Origin: Amaranthus tricolor
Taxonomy: Eukaryota; Streptophyta; Magnoliopsida; Caryophyllales; Amaranthaceae
Assembly (NCBI RefSeq): GCF_026212465.1
Contig: NC_080053.1
Location: 6,881,766 to 6,945,765, forward strand
Direction: 5' to 3'
DNA: 64,000 nt
Made by a program: the position numbers and the translations under genes. The notes under the pieces are model-generated. The model searched no databases and was not told the DNA's origin. It worked only from the letters and a program-made list of their open reading frames with translations. Below, piece by piece: positions 44,133 to 54,900 of the stretch (positions are counted from its first letter, which is position 1; every line of letters begins with the position of its first letter).

Positions 44133-45024
44133 TTATGTTATGAATGCAGCAGAAAAAGAAAGAGGAGTTCCTAGATTAGTTATTAATTACAAACCTTTAA
44201 ACAAAGTTCTTCAATGGATAAGATATCCAATCCCAAATAAAAGAGATTTAATTAATCGCTTATATAAAGCCAAAATATTTTCAAAATTTGATATGAAATC
44301 TGGTTTCTGGCAAATACAAATTGCTAAAGAAGATAGGTATAAAACTGCATTCACGGTACCATTTGGACATTATGAGTGGAATGTAATGCCTTTTGGACTT
44401 AAAAATGCTCCTTCTGAATTTCAACATATAATGAATGATATTTTCAATCAATTTTCTTCATTCATAATTGTTTATATAGATGATGTTTTAATTTTTTCTC
44501 ATGATATTGATCAACATTTCAAACATTTACATATATTTCTAAACACTGTTGAAAAAAATGGTTTAGTAGTTTCTGCCACTAAAATGAAATTATTTCAAAC
44601 AAAAATTAGATTTTTGGGACATGACATTTATAAAGGAACAATCAAGCCAATTACAAGGTCTTTAGAATTTGCAGAAAAATTCCCTAACGAAATTAAAGAC
44701 AAAACCCAGTTACAAAGATTTTTGGGATGTCTAAATTATATATCAGATTTTTTCCCAAAGCTCAGACAAATTTGCATGCCCCTCTTTCAAAGACTTCAAA
44801 AAAATCCGCCTCCCTGGTCAGAAATTCATACTAAGACTATTATTGAATTAAAACAAAAAATCAAATCACTTCCATGTCTAGGCATTCCAGATCCATCTGC
44901 ATTCATGATAGTAGAAACAGATGCATCAGAAATAGGATATGGTGGCATATTAAAACAAAGAATAGATACAAAAGAACAATTAGTTAGATTTCATTCAGGT
45001 CTCTGGCTCGGACCTCAAAAAAAA
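44133..45024 (+). pseudogene. pararetrovirus fragment B: RT/RNase H part of ORF1
   Basis: Identical in sequence over the parts compared to 41234-42125 of copy A: it enters in the RT domain (FYVMNAAEKE), includes YIDD, and stops inside RNase H (GPQKN). It has no start or promoter of its own. It joins copy A directly on the left (1-2 bp shared) and inverted fragment C on the right (up to 9 bp shared, AAAATTATT). Confidence 0.88.
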
Positions 45025-46499
45025 TTATTTTGATGATAAATTTTAATGATGTCTTCTACATTTGGAGTTTTATCTGTTTGATCTACTCTTCCTTCTTTAA
45101 AAGGACTAGCCTTTATTTCACGGTCATAATAGGGAAAAGTAATATTTTGTAATGGTGGATGAACTGAACTAATTGTTTGTCCATCCTTCAAAACCCAATT
45201 TTTTTGAAGTTTGGTTTGTACAAATATGTGATTTTGAGAATATGGATTAGCAATACCTTGTTTTTCACAAAACAATAAAAACCATGTAAAAAACGGGATA
45301 TTAATTTGAATAGTATTCATATCTTTATACCATACATCTCTTATTGAGTCTTTAAAGGAGCGAGAAAAAGATCTAAACCAATCTCGATGTTCAGCATTGT
45401 GAGAGGAATTAAATTCATCTCTTAGATAGTTTTTATCTATTTCAAAATCTTTAGTAATTGTATTGATAGAGTCAAAATTTTGCATATCAGACATTGTGGG
45501 AGATGCAGGTCTAGATGAAGAGATTTGAGAAGTTTGAGAAGCATTTGCTTCATATTCAGGAATAGGAGATTTATATCTGACTTTGATTGGTTCAGAAATG
45601 ACTGAAGTTGTTTTTTGAGGAAAAGAAAAAGATCTTCGTGGATAGTTGGAAGAAGAAGTACAAGGAGAACTAGATAATTCTCTCATAGACCCAAACCTTA
45701 TAAGAACTTTATTTTCGTCTTCCTCAATGCATTCTATTTCTTGTCTTATGTTTCTAGGAGGCATTGGATTTGAGAATTGAAATGTCTCAGGAATAGAAAT
45801 TTGATCCCATCTCAAGGTTTTTGCTGTAGAAACTATTGATTTAGTATTCTCAGCATGAACCTCTATAAAAATAGTTTCTTCTTTTGAAGAAGCCTCATGT
45901 ATGAATTTTGGATTAACTGTGGAATTCATTAATCTAAAATAAACACGGAAAACAATTGCAAAATTTCTAGCAAACTCTTTAAATTTATTATTTAAAATTT
46001 GAATATCTAAAATTAATGAAGATAAGATTAATGGGTCTTGAAGATCTACTGTAAAGTTTGGAAAACAATTGAAATATATTGGGCCATTACAGATATTAGT
46101 TTGAATCATAGCCAAAACAGAATCTTTATAATTATTAAGTCGATCGTCTCTGAGAGCTAGGAAAATTGGACAATCAACTCCTTTATGAACTAATGGTTTT
46201 ATTCCTATTTGAACAAGGCCAAAATGAATGAATCTAAATCTGTGTTTGAGATAAGCTTTAATGCTGGATTCTGAAAGTAAATGCATAGTTTCAGATTCTT
46301 TTTGAATGCTTCTAGTCTCTTCATGAGTTTTGATGCTAAATGCAGTCTTAAAATCAGTAATGCCTATATGATAAATTTTTGTAAGATTTTCTTTTGGAAT
46401 TTCCCAATTTGAAAAGTTCTTTTCTATATGAACTTCACTACTTTGAATTATATTATTAGGTGATCCTAAACTAATAGCTTTCCTTAACCAGTTTGCCAT
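45020..46499 (-). pseudogene. pararetrovirus fragment C: movement protein and start of capsid region of ORF1
   Basis: Minus-strand 5' part of ORF1 from ATG 46499, about 493 residues, identical in protein to the start of copy A up to IYHQNNF, then lost at the inverted joint. The intact movement-protein domain is present with its own leader, primer site and promoter upstream (46500-46900), so a truncated protein could in principle be expressed. Confidence 0.88.
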
Positions 46500-47127
46500 T
46501 AATAAATTAAATGTTGCATAAACTAAATATGACTGAATTGAATGGGAACAGTGGGACCACCTAACCGAGAACACCAAGACTTAAAATGGCTTACCAACAA
46601 CTTAATTAGGCTGACCAAGCACTTTACCAACACTCAATACAAATGCAATTTAATAAATGCACAATTAATCAATTTAATAACTTACTGGCTCTGATACCAA
46701 TAGGGAGTACAGGATCGATAGAGAAAATAATTTAATAAATTTGTGGATATAAATCTTATTATATAATTGATAATAATAAGATAAGTAAAGAAAGTTAGAT
46801 TTATTTGAGATAAGACTTAAACAAAAGAAAATTACAGGATGCTCTCATCTTAGAGCTAGACACTTTATTTATACACAAAGGAAGAGATAAGGTGCAATCT
46901 GCTCTTCCAATAAGAAATTAAAGAGAAATAGTACAAACATAATTATTAAAGTTACACTATAATACTGTAGAAGATGCTTTGAATTACTATTGAAGATGCT
47001 TTACTGTTGAAGATGCTTTGAATTACTGTTGGAGATGCTTTTGATTTCGTCATTGCTTACGTTTGTGCTTCCGGATGAATTAATTTGAGTTGTTGAACAT
47101 TTGAATTGAACTTTTGTGAACTCAATA
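46500..47127 (-). promoter_or_regulatory. complete pararetrovirus intergenic region, fragment C
   Basis: Contains, in minus-strand order, four AAAGCATCT repeats (about 46972-47045), the TATA box (46864-46873), the polyadenylation signal, the primer site (46687-46699) and the leader to ORF1. It is the uninterrupted circular junction that copy A lacks, showing that the ancestral template was circular or tandem here. Confidence 0.8.
46687..46699 (-). promoter_or_regulatory. pararetrovirus primer binding site, initiator tRNA-Met (fragment C)
   Basis: On the minus strand TGGTATCAGAGCC, the exact initiator tRNA-Met complement, about 190 bases before the ORF1 ATG. This is the minus-strand DNA start and the site of a discontinuity in virion DNA. 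Confidence 0.9.
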
Positions 47128-47439
47128 TTAAAAGTCGTATGGATCTTGAGCAAATGGGCCACCAAATGTTGGATCATAAGACTCATTTGAAAACTCCGAT
47201 AAAATCTCATCAGAGGATTCTTCTGATAATATTTTCTTTGCATATTGTGGATCTTCAAGAATCTTTTTGAGAATAGCTTTCTGGACTTTAGATAATGATT
47301 CTGAATTTGGACTTTCTACTTTGGGATTTTTATTGTGTTGAGGAGAGTTTGAATTTGATGTTGCTTTTGAGGGTGAAGGTTTGTTGGTGGTTGATGGAGA
47401 TTGGTATTCCATTTTTATACCGGTTTGAAAAAAGGAGAT
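47128..47439 (-). pseudogene. pararetrovirus ORF2 3' fragment
   Basis: The last about 100 codons of ORF2 (from just before MEYQSPS to the acidic tail), belonging to fragment C. The upstream three quarters of ORF2 are missing. It is fused at an 8-bp shared sequence (AAGGAGAT, 47432-47439) to fragment D. Confidence 0.88.
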
Positions 47440-50260
47440 TTGGATGGAGTTATTAATTTTTTATCTAAAAGAGTTTGAATTTCTTTCTTGCAGAATTCAA
47501 GATGCTCAGAATTCATTTGGATGGGTCTAGCTTTTGTAGGAATATTTTTTTCAGAGAAATCTTTTTCATATGGCAATGTGACAATATGCCTTTTTCTATC
47601 CCAAAAGGCATTTGGAATATCAGCACAAACTTTTGATTTAAAAATATTTTCTAAATTAAAAATTTTTTGTTGCAATTTTGATTGTTGTAATTGTTCTTCA
47701 ATCCTTTGAAAAGAAATTTCTTCTTTTAAAGAAGAAATTTGAAATTCTTTTTGTTTTATTAAATTTATACTTTGTATTACTGAAGAATTTTGTAATAAAT
47801 TAATATCTTTTTGTAACATGGGACTTAAAAAAGGAAATGATAATTGTTTCCCTAAAATTTTTGTATGAACACCTTTGTCATCAACCCAAAAAGGATAAAT
47901 TTGTGTTAAAAAGGGAGTGCCTAATATTATTTCTTCCTTAATATCATTAATAATAATGAAAGTATTAGTAAAACTATAATTTTCATTTATGATCTTTCCT
48001 TTTGAAATTTTATATTTAATATCCATGGGTGAACTATTTGCACTATATAACCGAGTTTTTGTTTTTTCATAAAATTTAGTTGGGACTAATCCTTCCCTTA
48101 AGCAATTTTGATCCGCTCCACTATCAATTAAAGCAATATAGGTTTTTTGAAAATCTCCAATTTGAAAAGTAACTGGTGCATACCATTTTTGAAAATTAAT
48201 TTTATTAATAACAGTGATAAAATCATCATCATCCCCATTAACTTTCTCTTTTCCCAAAGAAAGATTTTCTTTATAGATGGGGTTTTCTAAAATAGATAAT
48301 TTTGTTTCAAGTTCGAAATCTTTGATTTCTAAATGCTTTAAACTATTTTTGATAGAAATGATGTCTTCTTTGATTTTATTTATTTCAAGTTGAAGATCTT
48401 TGACCGAAAGAGTTTGATTCTTAATAGGAATTAATTTAGAAGTCATTTCTTTGGAAGAGTATTTTTCTAATAATTTTGAAATATTGAAAGGTTCAATTTG
48501 AGGAATTGGAATACTTTCTTTGTTTTTAGAGGTAGAGGTTTCACCCAAAACCATAGTTTTGAGTTTCAAAAGGGTTTCTCTTTTGATCTCTTTATCTTGG
48601 ATTTTGTCAACGAGATCAAAAAGAAATTCCACATTTTTCTCTTTATCTGTTAAAACATTAATGCATTTGATAGGAGAGGAAGAAATCGAAGATTCAGAAT
48701 CAGAAGTTTGATCATTAATTTGTAAAATTTCGTCATCTTCCTTTTCTGAAGAAGAAGAAGAAGTAGACTCAGGGGTTTGTAATAATATTTTGGATATTTT
48801 ATCTCCTAGCTCAGAGTCGTTAATAAATAATTCTTGAATCTTTTTCTTTGTGGTACAAGCATTTGCTTTATGTCCAGGTTTTCCACACGAATAACAAAAG
48901 ATTTTGAAAGCTTTGTTTGATTTTCGGAAATTTCCGAAATTTTTCTTTCCTCGTTTCTTTCGATAATAAGAAGGATAAGAATTTTTATTTTTATCTTTTG
49001 AAAATCTAGAAAATTGTTTTTTAATTTTCTTTTTTGTAGAGGGAGCTCTAATAGCTTCCATACCAAATGCTTCACAGAAACATCCAATTTCTTTCCTAGA
49101 TTGTTTCTTTTCAGAGGTATATTTGGCTTGGAGTTTGAGTTCTTCACATAAAGAAAGACCTTCCTTTTTAATGAAAGCGAAAAGTCCTCCATAAGTAGTA
49201 TTATTAAGAGCTTGTTCTTTATCTGTATCATGTTCAGCTATTTTTCTAAAAATTCTTTGAGCAAATAATTTTGGTAGTCCTGATATAAATTTTTCTTTCC
49301 AAAAACTTTGATTGCAATCTTGTCTTTGTAAAACATAACTAAAGAAGGTATCTTTATACCATCTATAGTCACTTAATGTTGGGCAACGTAAATTTTGTAA
49401 AATCGTTTCTCCAGAAGAAAGAGTTTGAGTAGGGTTACCGACAAAATGAAAGGCAATAACTATGATTAAGAAATCACAGCAGTCAGATTTTTGAAATACA
49501 TTTCCTTGATCATCCATGATGTCAGTAACGTGATTCAAAATTTCTAATCTGTCTTGTAAAGTGAGAAGATTATCCCACCAGTTTTTTAATTGCCCAGTAA
49601 AACCTGATATAATAAAACCAAAAATTATTTGTTCATCCAAAGGTTTTGCCTTGTAAGCTACAATAGCCATTCCCATATTTTGAAGAGTATTAAGAATTTC
49701 ATAATCAGATTTTCCATCTATGTTCCATTCATGGATCATATCTGGGGAAAAGGATTTGGAGGTAAATGTAGACCTTTCTTCATATTGAAGATCAACAGGA
49801 GTAGGCCTAGGATAATAGTTTTTTGTAGGGATATTCTTCCAAGATGATCGTATTTTATTAATTTGATGAGGATCATTATCAGATTCTTGAAATTGCTTTG
49901 CAACTTTTGAAATGATTAAAGACTCAGAATTTTCTTCATCAGAAGATATCTCTGAACTTTGATATTTACTCAAAACCTTAATATGACTTGGACTATCTGC
50001 TAATTTTTGTAAAGATTTTTGAATTTTATCTAACACTGCAGAATTAGAGTTAGAAGAAGTAAAACCATTTTTTGGAAACATTTGAGTCATAGGTATAGTT
50101 AATCCTGGTGGTTTGAAATGCGGTGCAGAAACCTTATTAGATCCTAATGATGCAATCGTATTAGGGGCTATGGATCTAGAGGTTTCTTTTTGTAAATTAT
50201 CAACCTTATTTGAAAGTTGATCTACTTGTGTAGCAACGGTATGAAGGATTTGATTTGTAA
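47432..50260 (-). pseudogene. pararetrovirus fragment D: capsid, zinc knuckle and protease part of ORF1
   Basis: An uninterrupted ORF1 middle segment from TNQILHT to ITPSKSP, that is, from the capsid region through the protease to just before RT. It begins exactly where fragment C ends and stops 16-17 bases before fragment B begins, in genome coordinates. It shares the Ile/Ile variants of copies E and F. No start codon of its own at the segment edge. Confidence 0.88.
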
Positions 50261-50424
50261 ATAGGGAGTACAGGATCGATAGAGAAAATAATTTAATAAA
50301 TTTGTGGATATAAATCTTATTATATAATTGATAATAATAAGATAAGTAAAGAAAGTTAGATTTATTTGAGATAAGACTTAAACAAAAGAAAATTACAGGA
50401 TGCTCTCATCTTAGAGCTAGACAC

Positions 50425-50434
50425 TTTATTTATA
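50425..50434 (-). promoter_or_regulatory. TATA box, 3' intergenic region of copy E
   Basis: TATAAATAAA on the minus strand, with four AAAGCATCT repeats upstream (about 50531-50606). It points into fragment D, which lacks a start codon at its edge, so transcription from here would enter rearranged viral sequence. Confidence 0.7.
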
Positions 50435-50688
50435 CACAAAGGAAGAGATAAGGTGCAATCTGCTCTTCCAATAAGAAATTAAAGAGAAATAGTACAAACA
50501 TAATTATTAAAGTTACACTATAATACTGTAGAAGATGCTTTGAATTACTATTGAAGATGCTTTACTGTTGAAGATGCTTTGAATTACTGTTGGAGATGCT
50601 TTTGATTTCGTCATTGCTTACGTTTGTGCTTCCGGATGAATTAATTTGAGTTGTTGAACATTTGAATTGAACTTTTGTGAACTCAATA

Positions 50689-51993
50689 TTAAAAGTCGTA
50701 TGGATCTTGAGCAAATGGGCCACCAAATGTTGGATCATAAGACTCATTTGAAAACTCCGATAAAATCTCATCAGAGGATTCTTCTGATAATATTTTCTTT
50801 GCATATTGTGGATCTTCAAGAATCTTTTTGAGAATAGCTTTCTGGACTTTAGATAATGATTCTGAATTTGGACTTTCTACTTTGGGATTTTTATTGTGTT
50901 GAGGAGAGTTTGAATTTGATGTTGCTTTTGAGGGTGAAGGTTTGTTGGTGGTTGATGGAGATTGGTATTCCATTTTTATACCGGTTTGAAAAAAGGAGAT
51001 AACATTTTTTGTTGAACAAATTTCTAAGGTAAATTTGTCCCACCATTTAATTTTGAATTCTCTTATTAATGAATATGGATATGGACGTGGAAGGTGTTGT
51101 TTGAGACAGTAACTCCAACATAGAATCCATGGAATTTTAAATTCTGCATGAAACATGACTGGAGTTTCATAAGCTTGATAATTTGAATTGGCAACAAAAG
51201 TTGTGAAACCCTCATTGCATTCTTTTGGATAAATTTGAGGAGTTGGTCCAAATAAATACCACCAATGATAAAACCACATAGGATATTTCTTTGGACAATA
51301 TTTGTCAAATATAAAAAACCATGAATGATCAAATGGTCTGAATAAAAATGCTCTATACCAGGCCATTTTGTAATCATAGTATGAGTAATTTTGAGGGAAA
51401 AATCTTTTTGAAAAAATTCGTTCTGCATAAGGGTCTCCCCATTCTACAGACGAAATAATTTTCTTAAAAATACATTTTGAATAAATTATTTTTTCTGAAG
51501 AATCCTTGATATGTTGGATTTCAACAGAGTTTGAATCTACTAAAATAAATTCATAAAACCTTTGAGTTTTAAAACGATTTTCTGGTATCCATTCGCAACC
51601 TTTTGGAAAAGTTTTTTGATTGATTGAATTAATAATTTGTGGGCTTTGAGGAATTGTAAAATTAGTGAGATATACATTTTCTATTTCGGTTTTTGTAATG
51701 TATGCAGATTTGGTAAAGCTTTGTGTTGGTATTTTTGTAGTTGGTTCTTTTTGTTTTGAATTTGAAATAATATTTTGTGAAGTAGGCTCTTGAACAATTT
51801 GTGAATATGGAAGTGGGGGAAAATCATTTAGTTGAGTAAATTTGTTTGAAATGGATAGGGTAGTTTGAAGATTTTTGGAGGATGAAAATTTATTTTGTTC
51901 TGTTTTGTTTGGTTTTGGATCTGGTTCCATTTCGTAATCATCTGAACTCTGGAACCCTTTGAGTTTTTCTTGCTGATTCTTCTTCCTTGGCAT
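50689..51993 (-). CDS. pararetrovirus ORF2, unknown function, copy E
   Basis: 434 aa, same protein as copy A's ORF2: basic N-terminus, aromatic-rich centre, acidic C-terminus. Start ATG 51993-51991, inside the end of ORF1 (56-nt overlap, +1 frame). Intact. Confidence 0.8.
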   Translation of the reverse strand: MPRKKNQQEKLKGFQSSDDYEMEPDPKPNKTEQNKFSSSKNLQTTLSISNKFTQLNDFPPLPYSQIVQEPTSQNIISNSKQKEPTTKIPTQSFTKSAYITKTEIENVYLTNFTIPQSPQIINSINQKTFPKGCEWIPENRFKTQRFYEFILVDSNSVEIQHIKDSSEKIIYSKCIFKKIISSVEWGDPYAERIFSKRFFPQNYSYYDYKMAWYRAFLFRPFDHSWFFIFDKYCPKKYPMWFYHWWYLFGPTPQIYPKECNEGFTTFVANSNYQAYETPVMFHAEFKIPWILCWSYCLKQHLPRPYPYSLIREFKIKWWDKFTLEICSTKNVISFFQTGIKMEYQSPSTTNKPSPSKATSNSNSPQHNKNPKVESPNSESLSKVQKAILKKILEDPQYAKKILSEESSDEILSEFSNESYDPTFGGPFAQDPYDF

Positions 51994-54900
51994 TATGATG
52001 TCCCTGTAGAAATTCTCTGGTTAAGAAATCAGGGAGAGAGTTACTTTCGCCTCTTATATGCTCTATTTGAAAATCAAATACTGATAAAATTGCTTGCCAT
52101 CTTGCAAAAATTTGTTTAGAAACAATGTTTTTGACATCCTTTTCTAGAACCTCTTTTGCAGATTTGCAGTCGATCCTTATCAAAAATTTTTTGTTGTAAA
52201 GATCATCTTGAAATTTTGAAACGCATAGTACTATAGATAAAATTTCCTTTTTAATGGTAGAATAATTTTTTTGAGGTCCGAGCCAGAGACCTGAATGAAA
52301 TCTAACTAATTGTTCTTTTGTATCTATTCTTTGTTTTAATATGCCACCATATCCTATTTCTGATGCATCTGTTTCTACTATCATGAATGCAGATGGATCT
52401 GGAATGCCTAGACATGGAAGTGATTTGATTTTTTGTTTTAATTCAATAATAGTCTTAGTATGAATTTCTGACCAGGGAGGCGGATTTTTTTGAAGTCTTT
52501 GAAAGAGGGGCATGCAAATTTGTCTGAGCTTTGGGAAAAAATCTGATATATAATTTAGACATCCCAAAAATCTTTGTAACTGGGTTTTGTCTTTAATTTC
52601 GTTAGGGAATTTTTCTGCAAATTCTAAAGACCTTGTAATTGGCTTGATTGTTCCTTTATAAATGTCATGTCCCAAAAATCTAATTTTTGTTTGAAATAAT
52701 TTCATTTTAGTGGCAGAAACTACTAAACCATTTTTTTCAACAGTGTTTAGAAATATATGTAAATGTTTGAAATGTTGATCAATATCATGAGAAAAAATTA
52801 AAACATCATCTATATAAACAATTATGAATGAAGAAAATTGATTGAAAATATCATTCATTATATGTTGAAATTCAGAAGGAGCATTTTTAAGTCCAAAAGG
52901 CATTACATTCCACTCATAATGTCCAAATGGTACCGTGAATGCAGTTTTATACCTATCTTCTTTAGCAATTTGTATTTGCCAGAAACCAGATTTCATATCA
53001 AATTTTGAAAATATTTTGGCTTTATATAAGCGATTAATTAAATCTCTTTTATTTGGGATTGGATATCTTATCCATTGAAGAACTTTGTTTAAAGGTTTGT
53101 AATTAATAACTAATCTAGGAACTCCTCTTTCTTTTTCTGCTGCATTCATAACATAAAATGCTGCACAGCTCCAAGGAGATTTGGATGGAGTTATTAATTT
53201 TTTATCTAAAAGAGTTTGAATTTCTTTCTTGCAGAATTCAAGATGCTCAGAATTCATTTGGATGGGTCTAGCTTTTGTAGGAATATTTTTTTCAGAGAAA
53301 TCTTTTTCATATGGCAATGTGACAATATGCCTTTTTCTATCCCAAAAGGCATTTGGAATATCAGCACAAACTTTTGATTTAAAAATATTTTCTAAATTAA
53401 AAATTTTTTGTTGCAATTTTGATTGTTGTAATTGTTCTTCAATCCTTTGAAAAGAAATTTCTTCTTTTAAAGAAGAAATTTGAAATTCTTTTTGTTTTAT
53501 TAAATTTATACTTTGTATTACTGAAGAATTTTGTAATAAATTAATATCTTTTTGTAACATGGGACTTAAAAAAGGAAATGATAATTGTTTCCCTAAAATT
53601 TTTGTATGAACACCTTTGTCATCAACCCAAAAAGGATAAATTTGTGTTAAAAAGGGAGTGCCTAATATTATTTCTTCCTTAATATCATTAATAATAATGA
53701 AAGTATTAGTAAAACTATAATTTTCATTTATGATCTTTCCTTTTGAAATTTTATATTTAATATCCATGGGTGAACTATTTGCACTATATAACCGAGTTTT
53801 TGTTTTTTCATAAAATTTAGTTGGGACTAATCCTTCCCTTAAGCAATTTTGATCCGCTCCACTATCAATTAAAGCAATATAGGTTTTTTGAAAATCTCCA
53901 ATTTGAAAAGTAACTGGTGCATACCATTTTTGAAAATTAATTTTATTAATAACAGTGATAAAATCATCATCATCCCCATTAACTTTCTCTTTTCCCAAAG
54001 AAAGATTTTCTTTATAGATGGGGTTTTCTAAAATAGATAATTTTGTTTCAAGTTCGAAATCTTTGATTTCTAAATGCTTTAAACTATTTTTGATAGAAAT
54101 GATGTCTTCTTTGATTTTATTTATTTCAAGTTGAAGATCTTTGACCGAAAGAGTTTGATTCTTAATAGGAATTAATTTAGAAGTCATTTCTTTGGAAGAG
54201 TATTTTTCTAATAATTTTGAAATATTGAAAGGTTCAATTTGAGGAATTGGAATACTTTCTTTGTTTTTAGAGGTAGAGGTTTCACCCAAAACCATAGTTT
54301 TGAGTTTCAAAAGGGTTTCTCTTTTGATCTCTTTATCTTGGATTTTGTCAACGAGATCAAAAAGAAATTCCACATTTTTCTCTTTATCTGTTAAAACATT
54401 AATGCATTTGATAGGAGAGGAAGAAATCGAAGATTCAGAATCAGAAGTTTGATCATTAATTTGTAAAATTTCGTCATCTTCCTTTTCTGAAGAAGAAGAA
54501 GAAGTAGACTCAGGGGTTTGTAATAATATTTTGGATATTTTATCTCCTAGCTCAGAGTCGTTAATAAATAATTCTTGAATCTTTTTCTTTGTGGTACAAG
54601 CATTTGCTTTATGTCCAGGTTTTCCACACGAATAACAAAAGATTTTGAAAGCTTTGTTTGATTTTCGGAAATTTCCGAAATTTTTCTTTCCTCGTTTCTT
54701 TCGATAATAAGAAGGATAAGAATTTTTATTTTTATCTTTTGAAAATCTAGAAAATTGTTTTTTAATTTTCTTTTTTGTAGAGGGAGCTCTAATAGCTTCC
54801 ATACCAAATGCTTCACAGAAACATCCAATTTCTTTCCTAGATTGTTTCTTTTCAGAGGTATATTTGGCTTGGAGTTTGAGTTCTTCACATAAAGAAAGAC

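Larger units (their letters stand above)
36734..44133 (+). mobile_element. endogenous pararetrovirus copy A (Florendovirus-like), near full length
   Basis: One genome-length unit of about 7.4 kb: partial leader, ORF1 polyprotein, ORF2, and an intergenic region with promoter and polyadenylation signal. It starts about 10 bases after where the tRNA-Met primer site would be and ends four bases into that site (CTATTGGT), so it is a genome linearised at the primer site. Movement protein, capsid zinc knuckle, protease, RT and RNase H in one ORF, plus a unique second ORF and no integrase, fit Caulimoviridae, best Florendovirus. Petuvirus has a similar polyprotein but not this ORF2. Both ORFs are open. 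Confidence 0.85.

Noticed and set aside
36734..44133. Classification as Ty3/gypsy retrotransposon
   Set aside because: No LTRs and no integrase. A 30K movement protein leads the polyprotein, and the promoter and primer site lie in one intergenic region, as in Caulimoviridae.
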